This document shows positions 52,440-63,985 of a stretch of DNA of 64,000 nucleotides, one piece after another. The stretch comes from Chondrus crispus (lineage: Eukaryota > Rhodophyta > Florideophyceae > Gigartinales > Gigartinaceae). The notes beneath the pieces were generated by a model. That model had not been told where the DNA came from, did no database searches, and worked only from the letters and a program-made list of their open reading frames with translations. How positions within the stretch are numbered: position 1 is the first letter of the stretch; each line of letters starts with the position of its first letter. The position numbers were made by a program, and so were the translations under genes. Location of the stretch: positions 499,272-563,271 of the forward strand of contig NW_005178942.1 of the NCBI RefSeq assembly GCF_000350225.1, in the 5' to 3' direction.

Positions 52440-54233
52440 CTACAGAACATTGCTTTGCAAGGCCCATGAAAGAGAGAGCGAGATTGCAATCGGGATGTTT
52501 GTGTTTTCGAAGGATGCCGATTCCAAAGAGGCTTCGTGGAAGATGTCGCTACACTCTTGATCATATGCTGTTGACGAGAGCCTTGGCGAAATGGAGCTGA
52601 AACGGCGAAGCAAGGGGGCTTCGAAGAGGTTTTTGGCAATTGCGCGACGGTTAGATCGGATGTGCCACAATGTCAAGGACAAAGATTTCAGCAGCGCAAG
52701 GTCGCATGACCCGTACGAGCCGAACAAAGGGTGCAGTTTTTGTTCGTCGTATGAATGCATTTCGCACTTGAAGCATAAGCCGCTGATTTTGTTTCGAAGC
52801 TTGCATGCGCCAACAAAATTATCAGGCGAGAGGCATCGGTAGCATGCTTTTCTTATGAACTTACACGTGCTTTGGTCGTGGTCTGTATATGTCCTGGAAG
52901 AGGCCTGGCACGTCAAGCACTGTTTGGTTCCCAAGTCGATCAGGTGACGAATCAAGTTCAACGTTTCGTCGGTGTCAATTGTGTGATCGAGTTGAAAGGG
53001 CAATGAGGTGGGCGGCGGTAGTTTGGAAGATGGTATGGTAGGAGTTGGTGAATGGCGCTAACAAGAGGCGTGCGTGCTTGTGCTTGAGGATGTTGACGAG
53101 ATGAAGACTTGAAAAACTTGAGACCGCTGCTGGTTGAAGGGGTTGGTGCGGAGGCCGATCTCTTGAACGGTAGAAGTGCTCTATGGTTTGCGGCAAGAGG
53201 AGGAGGAGAAGACAGTGGAGTATGAGGTGTCTGGCTCCGTTTGTTGGAAGAGAAATGGAGAGTACGGCGAACGGGAAGAGTATTGGGAGCTGGAGGTTGG
53301 CTTCCAATCGAAGCTTGAAAGAAGTCTTCCACGTCTGCAGTATTGGGTTGGGAGAGGACATGTGCAGGGAGGCTGTGGTTGGAAAGCGTTTGAGGCTGTG
53401 AGATTGGGAGAAACAGAGAGGAAGGAACGGAGTCTTGCTGCAAAGGAGAATATTGAGCAATAGACATCCATGGTCGTAGTGTGTCCGACACCGGACAGGG
53501 GAGACGCTTGTTCATGACCGGCAGAAGCTTGCTCGGCTTTTATCTCGTTCATAACACTGTGCTGCGTGTTTTGGCACACGAGAGGAACCATACCACTTGC
53601 AAATTGGCGATAGTCCCGAAAAGAAATATGAATACTGTGGGACTGGAGAGTAGAGGCAATGACGTTTCTAATTCTCGTGGGTGTAAAAAGCATGCCCTGG
53701 TCAACAAAGAGAAAGTCCCAGCGCAACTTCATCTCAGCATCACCTTGAAGAGCTCTGATCATCTCACACTCTAGAGGGCGAATGACTGCCAAGTAAGATA
53801 GCAATCGGAAAGACGACTGCCGGTCCGGAAAGCGGTATAGGGGGCGAGTGTAGCCTAGTGCGGCACGTGATTTGGAGTAACCAGGATGAAGTATGACATC
53901 GGAATGTTGTCCAATGAATAAATTTCGCATGCAACCGTCCCCGTTGTGGATGCGGTACGTTCGTATCTCAGTGGCTCTCCCAGGAGAGCCGGATGAAAAA
54001 TTTATCATGCACAATAACAGCTCTTGTATCAGCTGGCAATTTTTCAGGAAGGGAATGACCTTTGTGCGCCACATACGAAGTTCAGCGACTTGAACGAAGC
54101 GATCTTTTGAGATGGCCACGGGTGGGCCGGACGAGGACCCGTCCGATTGTTCATTTTCACTGGGCTGTTTTGGTGCAGTAGTTGAGGCGAGAACACAAGA
54201 GGACTGAGCAATGAAATCTATGTTTAGTTCTGG
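52440..54233 (-). pseudogene. YR/RecQ element copy 1, helicase deleted
   Basis: Minus-strand remnant of the same protein as at 55.8-61.5 kb. It begins mid-protein at 54233, where the conserved module abuts it. The tyrosine-recombinase-like domain is present: FSSGSPGRATEI with the box-I Arg encoded by AGA, HSIHISFRDYRQFASGM, and AGHEQA. A one-base loss then shifts the frame just before the HY pair of the catalytic Tyr. The whole RecQ helicase is missing; similarity resumes in another frame (VEDFFQASIGSQPPAP, 53515-52958) and finally in the Cys-rich C-terminal domain (53003-52440; ACYRC, GLCFKCEMHS, LHPLFGSYGSCDL). Non-functional. Confidence 0.75.
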
Positions 54234-54610
54234 CGTCAGATCCCGCGGGACGATACGTTTTGGCCACATGTCAAGATCGATACGTAATGACAAAAAACGT
54301 ATCGTCCAGGCCTGATTCGACGTATGTGCGATTTTGGTACTGCCTACGGTATATGGCCCAAAACGTATCGTGCCGGGCGGTTTTAACGGCGACAGTTTTC
54401 TGGTGGGACGATACGTTTTAGGCCGATTTACACGGCGGCACCACCATACGCGCTGTATTTGCAACATTGCTGTTGGCAATTTCTGACTAAAAGTTTACCG
54501 ACAGCGGCGCACAGCCAATAAAATGTCAGTGCGCAAATCTAGTTTTAGTCGTGTGCGATTAGAGGCGCATGACCAATATTATTAACTTCATATTTTATCA
54601 CGTACCATGT
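54234..54610 (-). repeat. Conserved ~370-bp module, copy B
   Basis: Second copy of the module at 50815. The inverted boxes GGCCCAAAACGTATCGT (about 54356) and ACGATACGTTTTAGGCC (about 54409) form a stem with a ~37-nt loop. It abuts the truncated start of YR element copy 1 exactly at CGTCAG. Confidence 0.75.
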
Positions 54611-54835
54611 CCCTCGTCTGCCAAGATTGTCAGATGCTCAAAACGTATCGTGCTGGGGGGGCAATTGCAGCAGGCAGATTTAGTGGCAGGGCCTTATACT
54701 GCACTAACAGTGTCCCAATGCGCATGTACGAATTACACAATAAGGCGGCGTAATTTATGTCCTGAACATCAAAGCTTTCGAAGTTATTTACTGCTCGAAA
54801 TTGAAAAGCGCCGTATGCAGGTTTCGATGATCGTT

Positions 54836-55480
54836 GCCTCAACGACGCATTTTGGACGGGTGCGTCAGCGATGCGTTGGGGAGGGATGCGCACACGATGC
54901 GTTCTGGAGAGGTGCGTCTAGGATGCGAGCTGAGGGGGTGCGAGAATGATGCGTTGGAAGGGGTGCCAGAATGCTACGTTGGAGAGGGGTGCGCTCGTGA
55001 TGTGTTCTATAGGGGTGCGCTCATCATTCGTTTTAGAGGGATGCCAGAATGATACGTTCGAGAGGGGTGCGCCCACGACTCGTTCTAAGGGGGTGCGAGA
55101 TTGATGCGTTCGGGAGGGGGGCGCCCATGATGCGGTCTGGAGGGGCGCGAGAACAATGCGTTTTGGAAGGGTGCCAGAATGATACGTTCGGGAGGGGTGC
55201 GCCCACGATGCGTTCTGAAGGGGTGCGAGAATGATACGTTCGAGAGGGGTGCGCCCATGATGCGTTCTGGAGGGGCGCGAGAACGATGCGTTTTGGAAGG
55301 GTGCGAGAATGATACGTTCGGGAGGGGTGCGCCCACGATGCGTTCTGAAGGGGTGCGAGAATGATACGTTCGAGAGGGGTGCGCCCATGATGCGTTCTGG
55401 AGGGGCGCGACAACGATGCGTTTTGGAGGGGTGGGAGAATGATACTTTGGAGAGGGCTACTCGCAAGACGCGTCCTGCAA
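54836..55480. repeat. Minisatellite B, 26-bp period
   Basis: About 25 units with core GATGCGTTCTGGAGGGGTGC, a relative of the minisatellite A core. Shows a 78-bp higher-order repeat (three unit types alternate, e.g. 55205-55360). Open frames across it are artefacts. Confidence 0.9.
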
Positions 55481-55484
55481 GGGG

Positions 55485-55824
55485 CCTGAACGGTGCGTTG
55501 GCATGTTTCTTTTCTGTTTCAGCTACTTCTGTAGTAGATGGCCGTTACGAAAGCACAAGTGAAAAATTTGTGGGGTTGTTTGTGTAGTGGAGAAACAGCA
55601 AAACAGCACAATTGGTGAGCATAGCAGCTGGATATGGTGCGACGTAGAAGATGTATAAATGAATGATTCAACAAAAACGGCGGGTAGTGATCGCACGGGC
55701 ACATGGAAATGTGAGGATCGCTGTGACATGTGAATGGTTCCGTTTTCGAGAAGATTGAAGCTTTCTATCGTTGAGAGTTTATTGAAAATGTGGTCCTAAT
55801 ACTGCAGTATGTGGATATCGAAAA
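55485..55824. other. Apparent 3' untranslated region of YR element copy 2
   Basis: No gene; separates the stop of the large gene from minisatellite B. Confidence 0.45.
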
Positions 55825-58800
55825 CTACTGGCAGTCCAGTTGGAGAAGACCTTGATGTATGGCCCAAGCCAGTGGGAGCCATATTGTCAGAGGCATATCG
55901 TCGTTATTCTCGTCAGCAGACTCTATGGATGCATCCGAGAAGATGACGGCTAAGTCCTTCTCAGTGACCCGGGACGGGCGGTCACGGAGAACGGAGTTGA
56001 AGCGGCAAAGGATTTCGGAAGGGAACAGGTTTTCAGCGATCTGTTGCTGGAAAGACTTCATTCGCCAAAGGTTCCAGGCGAGTGATATCATAGGACGTAG
56101 ATCGCAACGACCGTATTGGCCGAATGTGGGGTGAAGTGGTTGGCCAAGGCAGTGCGAGAGGCGGCAATCATAGCACTTGAGAGGGACTTTTCTTGGGACG
56201 GGGCAAGACGGGACGAAATGGGTCGTAGAGAAACAGGCATATCAGCTTCTTTCCATGAATGGACAGTCATTCTGAGGATGTTCCGTACCGGAACGGCGGG
56301 GAGAATCGTGGCATAAGAGACCCGTCGTCTTGGTTAGGAAGAGGAATTGAGTTACTAAATGAACCGTGGATTCGGTGTCAATTGCCTGGAAGTGACTAAA
56401 TGGCAACGATAGGGGAGGTGACGGGGAAGGGAAAGGGTTTGTGAGAACATTAGGTTGGATGTGGCGCGCCATACTGGGAGAAGTTCGTAAGCTCTTGAAT
56501 GAATTTCTTCCCGATGGTGGAAGTGATGCGGGCCGTTTGCCCGAAAGGACTTGCTTCAAAGGTGGTGACGCCGTCGGAAGTGACCGTGGACGGACTGGAA
56601 ATGGTGCTTGCTGCATTGAAGGTGATGCTGAAGGCAGCAAGCGTTCACTTGATTGTTGTGGGGAGAAGCTAAGGATTCTTCGAACTGGAGGGGCTGGAGG
56701 GGGGTTGGTTGGAGCGGATTGCTCAAGCAAGAGGAGCATTTCATCGAAGTTGTGCTGCGTGGATGTGGTGGCTCCGATTTGGTTTTGCCGTTGAGGCCCG
56801 AGATGGTTGTGATTTTGATCTTGATGCGGAAGTGGCAACTGCGATTGCGATGGTGTGGTGGGAAGCGAATGTTGCTGAGACTGGGATTGCGAATTTGCAT
56901 CGCAAGGTCTAGAGGTATCCGGTGTGTGAAATTGTGAACTCTGAGGGGTGTGCGGTGCATTAGTTGGGTGGGAGGGGAACATAGATCTGCAAACATTGCA
57001 CCAGACTGCGTGCTTGTCGAAGCGACAGACACCAGAGACTTGGCCATCCATGGCTGTGTAAAGTGCATCTTTGCGGCAATCCGTGGTATTGAGGACCCAA
57101 TTCATCATCTCGTTTCGGTTCGTTACTGCGGGATCATTTTCGTCAATGTTGCCCTTTTTGAGAAGGGAGGTTTCGAAGCTCTTATTGTACCGGGTTGAGT
57201 TTAGGACGAAGACGAATGCGTGGTGTCCGTCGCGTCCAGACCGGCCACTCTCCTGTGCAAAGTCGACGAGGCTTCTTTCGGTGCCAAGATGAACCGTTGC
57301 TCGAACATCTGGAACATCTATTCCGGTACCGAAGGCGGACTTACAAACCATAATACGGAACAGAGTTGAAGGTACGAGGTCCTTGGTTGTTATGATGTCG
57401 TAGAGCTCTTCGTTTGCTGTCCAGTCGTTGTGGGCCTTTTCGCGAGCTTCTTTAGTGAGGCCGGCATGATATATGAGCGGCTCGACTGCGATGCGTTGAT
57501 TGGAGTGGGCAACACTTCCTTGTGCATATGCGGCCGTCAGGGCTTTGTGGAGAGAAGTTGTTTCTTGGCGGGTCAGGGCGAAAGCGATGATTCTATATAT
57601 TTTAGGCAACGGCTTTGGGGCGTTGGTGCAATCGAGGAAGTGCTGACGCAGAAAGCTTACTGCATTCATCTTCATGACTTCTTGTGCGGTGGCAAAGGAG
57701 CCTTCAGGAGTGCGAGTGTTTAGGCCCGGGTCAGAGTCGTCACTGAAGGTATGAACAACAAACTCGAGATTCCTTCTTTGAGAAGGCATTGAGAAAAGGA
57801 AGGCTGTGTTAATGCCGTGGCGCTCTAGAATGATTCTTCTCTCGCAGGGTGGGACGGTGGCACTGAGGAGTACACGAGGGACTGACTTTGGGATGATAGA
57901 AAGGGATCGACGCAAAAACTTCAATTCAGGGCGGAAATGATGCCACATGGCTGTGAGATGAGCCTCATCAATGACTACTCGAGCGAGCCTGTTAGTATCC
58001 ATAAGTCGAACAACCAGCTCTTTGAAAGACGGCCGCGACAACTGTTCGGCCGTGAAGATGTAGAGGTCGGCAAATTCCAGTGATCCTTGTCCATTCGCGC
58101 AATGTGATGCGAGTAGGGCGAAGTTTGTCGCGCGCCTCATGTACTCCGATACAAGGGCCTTGAGGGGAACGACTACGATAGTGGACTTGATATTCTTTTC
58201 CATGAAAGCTGGTAGAAGGACTGCCATAGACTTGCCTGATGCGGTGGGCATCAGTACGAGGGAGTTGTTCTGCGACGCGGACACAGTGGCTGGGACAGCA
58301 AACTGCGTTTGAGACATGAATTCCGCAGATTTAGAACGTGTGGCCTTTTTGAGAGCGGACAGTAGAGGCCTGACGAGGGGAGGGAGGATATGGTTTGGGG
58401 GGTTATCGAGGCGAATACTGTGATTGGAGTGGGACCCTACAGCGAAAGTGTTGGGGAATTTGAGAGCAGAGGGGTTTGGCTGCAGTTGTTGCAGTTCGTT
58501 TGCTGTGCTTCCGTTGAGAGCATGAAGGAGGGGTTTCGGTTGATGAACCTGGAAGACAGGCTGCGGCTCATTTTGGGATAGCGAGGTCACTCGAGACTGG
58601 AGTTGCTGTGAATGTTGGAGGGGGAGCGGTTGTGGAGAAGCGCGGTCACTATAAAATGACGGCAGCTTCAGATGGCGGTGCCATTCATGGGAGAATTGGC
58701 GGTGCTTTGTTAGCGTGGCGGCGGGACAGTCGGGCATTAGCGAGGTAGTTCGTCCGTAGTGTTTGTGGGCGATAGAGGAGGTATGCGCAGCTTGTTGGTG

Positions 58801-61500
58801 TCCGACTGTGGTGTGTTCTGCCAATATGTCATTCATGCTGCTGTGGAGCTTATTCTGACATATAAGCGGAACCATTCCACTGGTGAACTGCCTGTAATCC
58901 TTGAAGGAGATGTGAATGCTCCTGGATTGCAGGGCAGTCCTGATGACCTTTGTGACACGTGCCGGTGAGAAACGTTGGCCGTTGTTGGCGAATAATAATG
59001 TCCAATGGGTTCTCATGGCTTCGTCACCATGGAGAGCTCTGACCATTTCGCATTCCAAGGGGCGAATGACTGACAAGTATGAGATCATTCGGAACGAAGT
59101 TTGCTTGTCGGGAAATCGGTACACCGCGCGGTTGTAACCGAGCGCGGCCCTTGACTTGCAGTAGCCAGGATTGAACAAAATTTCGGAGTGGTGGCCGATG
59201 AAGATGTTCCGGATGTTGTTCTCCCCATTTTGTAGCCTATAAGTGCATATCTCGGTTGCTCAACCGGGAGATCCGGACGAAAAATGCATCATAGCAAGTA
59301 GGGAGTCTTGGATGATTTGGCAATGAGCGAGAAACTGCAAGACTCCTGTTTTCGTCATTCGAACACCAGCGACTTGAATTTCTCGGTCTTGGCCAGAGGA
59401 AGCAGTAGAGGTAGGGGATGGGCCAAGACCGGATGCCTCATCTTGTGTAGGAACCCTGCGCGGAAAGGAACATGTGGGGTGGACGCAAGGTGTGCGATGG
59501 AGGTAATCGGACGATGGATTCATTAGAGCATGGAGGAGATGGGCAACGTTGGCCTGCACGCAGGAAGCGTGGTGAGTGAGGGAGGAGAGAAAGGAAAAGC
59601 CAGGAGTGCGGTTCGTGGGGTCGTCACGCAGAGATAAAACGAGTCGTTGGAAATCAGGAGGAAGCTCGGCCCCCAGAAGACAGTGTTCGTAGAAGAACTT
59701 GTCGAAAGTCTTGTGTTGGTTTGTGATGATCGTCCCCAAAAGAGGCATGGAGAGGTGGTGAGATTTGATGATTCCACAAGGGTGTTGCTTGTGAATGGCA
59801 CAGACGGCGAAAGAGATTGGACCTTCCTCATGTTTTATGATTCGCATGATGACATCCAAAATTTTTCGTATGAATGTAGCGGCAGTGTTGGCATCTTGAT
59901 CAACGGTTGCGATGATGGCAGCAGCTGGATCTTGGTGGTTCTCGTTGAGGTGGGCGGCCGGAAGCGGCGTTTCTGCTACTCGGCGGAGTTCTTGAATCGC
60001 TGTCACGGAAACAGCGTATTGGAGGGCGGCAAGAATGTGACTCATGTCACCGGCTTCGGCGAGTCTGAGGGTCAGGGAAGTCTCGGCGAAGAGTGGGGCG
60101 GAACTTGCAACGACGGTAGCGGCGACAACAAAATTACGAACGGCCAAGTTGGTGAGGAGGTCGACATGCCTGAGCCGGACGAGGAGCAAGCTTTTCATGG
60201 CATCGTGAAGGCGACTGTGTAAGGCGTGGGAGAGAGTTTCACCTGGGGTCTCGTGGAGAGATGTGCGATTGAGCTCATGAAAGAAGGCGTCGATCGCGAC
60301 AGAAGTCTGTTCATTACGGGAAAAGTCCGCGTCCCGTGTCTGATGTGTGAAGAAGAGGAGGCGGGCGACATGACTAGCATATCTTCGTTCTGCCACGGAT
60401 TGAACCCGTCGGAAGGGCGTAGTGCCGTGGAGGTTTATCGCTTGACGAAATCCATGCGTGACGTCCCTGACGACCTTGGCGATACTTTGAAAGTATAGAT
60501 GGACGCAGGTTGCAACCGTGGATAAAGTTGCTTGAACGTCCTCCGTCGTGACGGCACCCGTGAGTTGAGCTGCCTTCTCACGGCGTAAAGGCAGAGCGTC
60601 GAGGGCTTCATCAAAGTCGGTGATCGACAGGAATGTGTTGCGGAGGGCGATGCCGTAGTCTGCGTCATTTTCCTCCAATTCGGTATGAGATCGTCGACCC
60701 GGGGCCAGGTCCGAACTGGAACACGTTAGACAGGCCAGTACGTCGACGGCACATTTGTGGAGCTCATAAGACGGAGAGTTGGGGTCTGGAGTGATGAGGT
60801 CTAGAGTTGAGTCGGTTGTTGTGTTCATGGGGAGGGGTGACGACACCGGGGCGGATTGGATGGGATCTTCTTCTTCTGAGTCAGGAATGCCGACGGGGAC
60901 TTGGGAGACGGTGACCGTTTCCCCGATTGGCTCTTCGGCCGTAACGGGAAAGTATTTGGTCTTGGCACCACTAAACAGAGACTGGGCGCGAACAGCACCG
61001 CGGCCAATGATTTGATCAACCTCGGTCGGCGAGGGGTTTCCAGGTGCATCAGGCGGGTGGACGGAGTTCATATGCTGTCGAAGCCGTTTCGGGGGGCCCT
61101 TGGAGAGCTTGCAAAGAGGACAGAAGTAGACTAATTTGCAAGTGAATCCTTGAAGCGGGGGGAGGCTCTTGATCGGAAGAGTGATGGCCGGATCGGGGAG
61201 GAATTGGGGAGCCTGCAGGTAGTCGGAAAGGAGCGGAGAATCGGAAACAGAGGTACGGTGGAAGGAGAGGGCTTCTTCTGCGAGTCTAGAGCGCTGTGCG
61301 GCCTGGGGAGTAGGGATGTTGTGAACGTGGCGCAAGTGGTCGCTGAAGGCCCTTGCGCTGGGGGACCCGCTCTTGCAATCGACGCAGACAAGGATGAGGG
61401 GGATGGAATGGAAGCCAACAGACAAGGACGTAGGTGCGAGATGCAGTGGCACCCGAGGATCGTTGCGGACGAAAGCCGCGGCATGCGATGGCGTAGTCAT
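55825..61500 (-). pseudogene. Zinc-finger/tyrosine-recombinase/RecQ helicase giant protein, two in-frame TGA
   Basis: One frame of 1892 codons from ATG 61500 (MTTPSHAA; no upstream ATG in good context) to 55825. Residues ~20-170: two C2H2-like fingers (CVDC…HLRHVH and CPLC…HMNSVH) with a spacer, resembling fungal DUF3505. Residues ~740-920: tyrosine-recombinase-like domain with FSSGSPG*ATEI, SIHISFKDYRQFTSGM, VGHQQAAH and Tyr915 in HKHYGR. Residues ~1060-1400: RecQ-type SF2 helicase with MPTASGKS (Lys1090), DEAH (1178-1181), LSATVP, FGTGIDVPDV and QESGRSGRDG. The tail has CxxC-type cysteines. The first TGA (codon 747) replaces the catalytic box-I Arg, which is AGA in copy 1; the second (codon 1753) replaces a Cys conserved in copy 1. 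A DNA element integrating by tyrosine recombination is inferred. Confidence 0.8.
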
Positions 61501-62094
61501 TGCGCGTGAAGTCGGGAGAGAGCGTGAAAGGAGGCGAGAGGTGAGGGGTTTCGGGGATGCGAAACGCTGGGGAAGAAGAGAAGAGGTAAAGAGAGAGAGC
61601 GGGGGGTCAGTGAGTACGAGAACCCTGTATATGTAAACATTGCGTCGAAATAAGACCTGCGAGGGGCTCATACTGAGTAGGAGACCGGGGAGCCTGGGTA
61701 GCACAGAAAGGAAGGGTTGACGTTCCGATACGTGGTGAAGTTCTACGATGATGTGGAGAATTTGGCATAGTTAGTAGTGGGTGTCAAGGAAGTAGGGTCA
61801 TGAAATTAAGGGTGATTACGTGAGTTAGGGAAACACGTCGCTGTATGGCGTCAGAAGGGAATGGGGATGTGAATTTGATCTGTGGTTTGCCAGAGTCTGA
61901 ATGAGGTGCAGGTTGAGCAATTTTGCTTTTGGTTGAAGTTATGAGTGTGCATCTCGAATTTGAGATTAGGGGGAGGAGGGGGATTACGGGAACACAGTTG
62001 TCCATGTACATTCCTAACAGTGGGGGCCGGTGGCTGTATACTTCCAAAAAATTCTTCGACCGACTTTCCTACGCTGACGGCTTCCCAAGTCCAG
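61501..62094. other. Upstream region of the YR/RecQ gene
   Basis: No gene. Holds the presumed promoter and the 5' boundary of the element; no inverted repeat matching the 3' module was seen, as expected for tyrosine-recombinase elements. Confidence 0.4.
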
Positions 62095-62420
62095 GAAAAT
62101 TCTAACTAATTGAAAACTCAATATTAACATTAAATTTATAATGATTACAACATGCGCTAATTAGTAACAAAATCGCGTCCCAAGGACGCGGGGGTTTGGA
62201 GCACCATTGTCTGGATGATGGTAGAGCTTGTGCAACAATTAAATGATCATTAAATATTAACCACAATTATTTACTAATTACAATATTTCTAATTAGGGGA
62301 TTAATGGAGTGGGAGATTAATTAATGTCTGACACTGTCAAGCAAGAGTTAATAGCTGACACTGTCCAGCAGTTACGCGGACAACTCCCACGTACAACGGT
62401 CGTCACACACGACCTCCATT
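62095..62420 (+). repeat. ~326-bp AT-rich direct repeat, copy 1
   Basis: From GAAAATTCTAACTAATTG to GACCTCCATT, about 90% identical by eye to 63572-63896. Contains the small hairpin GCGTCC..GGACGC. A more diverged third version may lie at about 62935-63090. Confidence 0.85.
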
Positions 62421-62703
62421 CGAGTTGGTGTGCTTGTTTAATGCATTGGGTCTATGGGTCTATTTATTTGCAGACTTATTACTGCACTCTAGGGCACTCT
62501 AGACTTCGTATTGCGACATTGGGGCTTAAAAGACGTAGTCGATTCCACGATAGATTGGCAAAGGATATATAAGTAAAGTTTGTTGTTCAGTTATAGTGGG
62601 GGATTTTTCGACTATAGAGCCCTGCCGGGCTCTCAAAAATATCAGGGTACATCGCGCAGGCTTGCAAGAGTAGGCAAGGTCTTTGGTATGATATGCAATG
62701 TTC

Positions 62704-62841
62704 TGTCGTGCAACAAGATTTTCAAAAGCTGTATGGGTGGCCAGCCATACTGCAACTAATGTAATTTTTGCTAATTTTTTGGAGGTCGATTCCAGTATGG
62801 CTGGACACCCATACAGCTTTTGAAAATCTTGTTGCATGACA
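62704..62841. mobile_element. Foldback element with 48-bp inverted arms
   Basis: Arms 62704-62751 and 62794-62841 are inverted copies (start TGTCGTGCAACAAGATTTTC) with a few mismatches around a 42-nt AT-rich loop. A related, diverged structure lies at about 63183-63295 (GGTGGCCAGCCATACT and its partial complement). Non-coding; MITE-like. Confidence 0.75.
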
Positions 62842-62930
62842 AAAATGCAATGTATTACTCGTGGCGAACAAAATGCAATGTACTACATGTGTAGATGACC
62901 AAAATGCAATGAAGTACACGTGGCGACCGA
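62838..62930 (+). repeat. Three short tandem units next to the foldback element
   Basis: Units of about 29-30 bp with core CAAAATGCAATGTA and CGTGGCGA at the end, diverged. Confidence 0.6.
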
Positions 62931-63571
62931 GACATTTATTAAGTCGTAGTTAAATATTAATGTTAAGTATATAGTGTTTATGAAATGCATTAATTCATGT
63001 CCGACAGTGTAATGTTCCGCAATCGCGTCCTAAGGACGCAAAGTTTCGGGGTACCATTGTTCTAATGACGGTACTGCTCGACATTAATTAAATAGTAGTT
63101 AAATATTAAATTATTAACGTTAAATCTAAGATTTTTGATATTTTTTGGGGCGTGATTTGAGTATGATTCTAGGATGGTTGTCGCGCGACAAGATTTCATT
63201 TTGCTGTATTGGTGGCCAGCCATACTACAACTTTATTAAAATTTGATAACTTTCGGAGGGTGATTCTAGTATGGGTGGCCACCCATACTAACATTTCCTG
63301 TATTGGTAATATAGTGCTGACCTGTGCCAGTGGGACGAAAACGGCTCTATATCGAACCTGGCAGTATAAGAAAATTGAAATTTCGACTTTTAAATGCCAC
63401 TTTTCTTGCATCACTGCTTTCGAAGTGTGGTTCCGTGAACTCCGATACCCTCCGATCCACGAAGAAGCGGGTGTCCGTCGGATACTTTATTGCGTGGAAA
63501 CTACGGTATGACCCATTGCCTGCGTCTCATTACGTATGGTGTGCTGTACTGTCGTCTGAATCAAACTACAC

Positions 63572-63896
63572 GAAAATTCTAACTAATTGAAAACTAAATA
63601 TTAACATTAAATGTATAATGATTACAACATGCCCCAACTAATTACCAAACTGCGTCCCAAAGACGCAAGGGTTTGAAGCACCATTGTCTGGATGATGGTA
63701 GAGCTTGTGCATCAATTAAATGATCATTAAAAATTACCTCAATTATTTACTAATTACAATATTTGTATTTAGGAAATTAATGGAGTAGGGGACTAAGTAA
63801 TGTCTGACACAGTCAAGCAAGAGTTAATAGCTGACACTACCAAGCAATTATGCAGACAACTCCCACGTACAACGGTCCTCGCGCACGACCTCCATT
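63572..63896 (+). repeat. ~326-bp AT-rich direct repeat, copy 2
   Basis: Second copy of 62095-62420, same orientation, about 1.15 kb downstream. The pair plus the intervening DNA may be a tandem duplication or flanking repeats of an element. Confidence 0.85.
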
Positions 63897-63932
63897 GATT
63901 CCAAATTTTAGAAAAATGTCTTAGATTTTGGT

Positions 63933-63985
63933 TCTGTGATCAGTGGTCACTGATCACAGACCAAGGAGGGGTGTCGTACGACACC
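63933..63985. repeat. Two adjacent perfect palindromes
   Basis: 63933-63960: 13-bp arms TCTGTGATCAGTG and complement around GT. 63970-63985: the perfect 16-mer GGTGTCGTACGACACC. Possible element end or protein-binding site at the window edge. Confidence 0.75.

Noticed and set aside
53176..53463. Plus-strand ORFs rich in Glu/Arg
   Set aside because: Antisense of the Ser/Pro-rich part of YR element copy 1.
54240..54479. N-terminal extension of the YR copy 1 ORF
   Set aside because: The extra codons lie inside the conserved non-coding module, so the open frame is accidental.
51411..55480. CRISPR array possibility for the 26-bp repeats
   Set aside because: No unique spacers between repeats; units are contiguous, diverged and tandem, and the context is eukaryotic.
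54834..55587. Plus- and minus-strand ORFs with repeated MIRSGGVR-like or HPSRTHHGRTP-like peptides
   Set aside because: Same artefact in minisatellite B.
56242..56244. TGA at a conserved Cys position as selenocysteine
   Set aside because: Tempting because Cys aligns to TGA, but another TGA in the same frame replaces Arg, and the copy is a decaying element; nonsense mutation is simpler.
56441..57068. ORFs on both strands around 56.4-57.1 kb
   Set aside because: Alternative frames of the low-complexity region of the large YR/RecQ gene.
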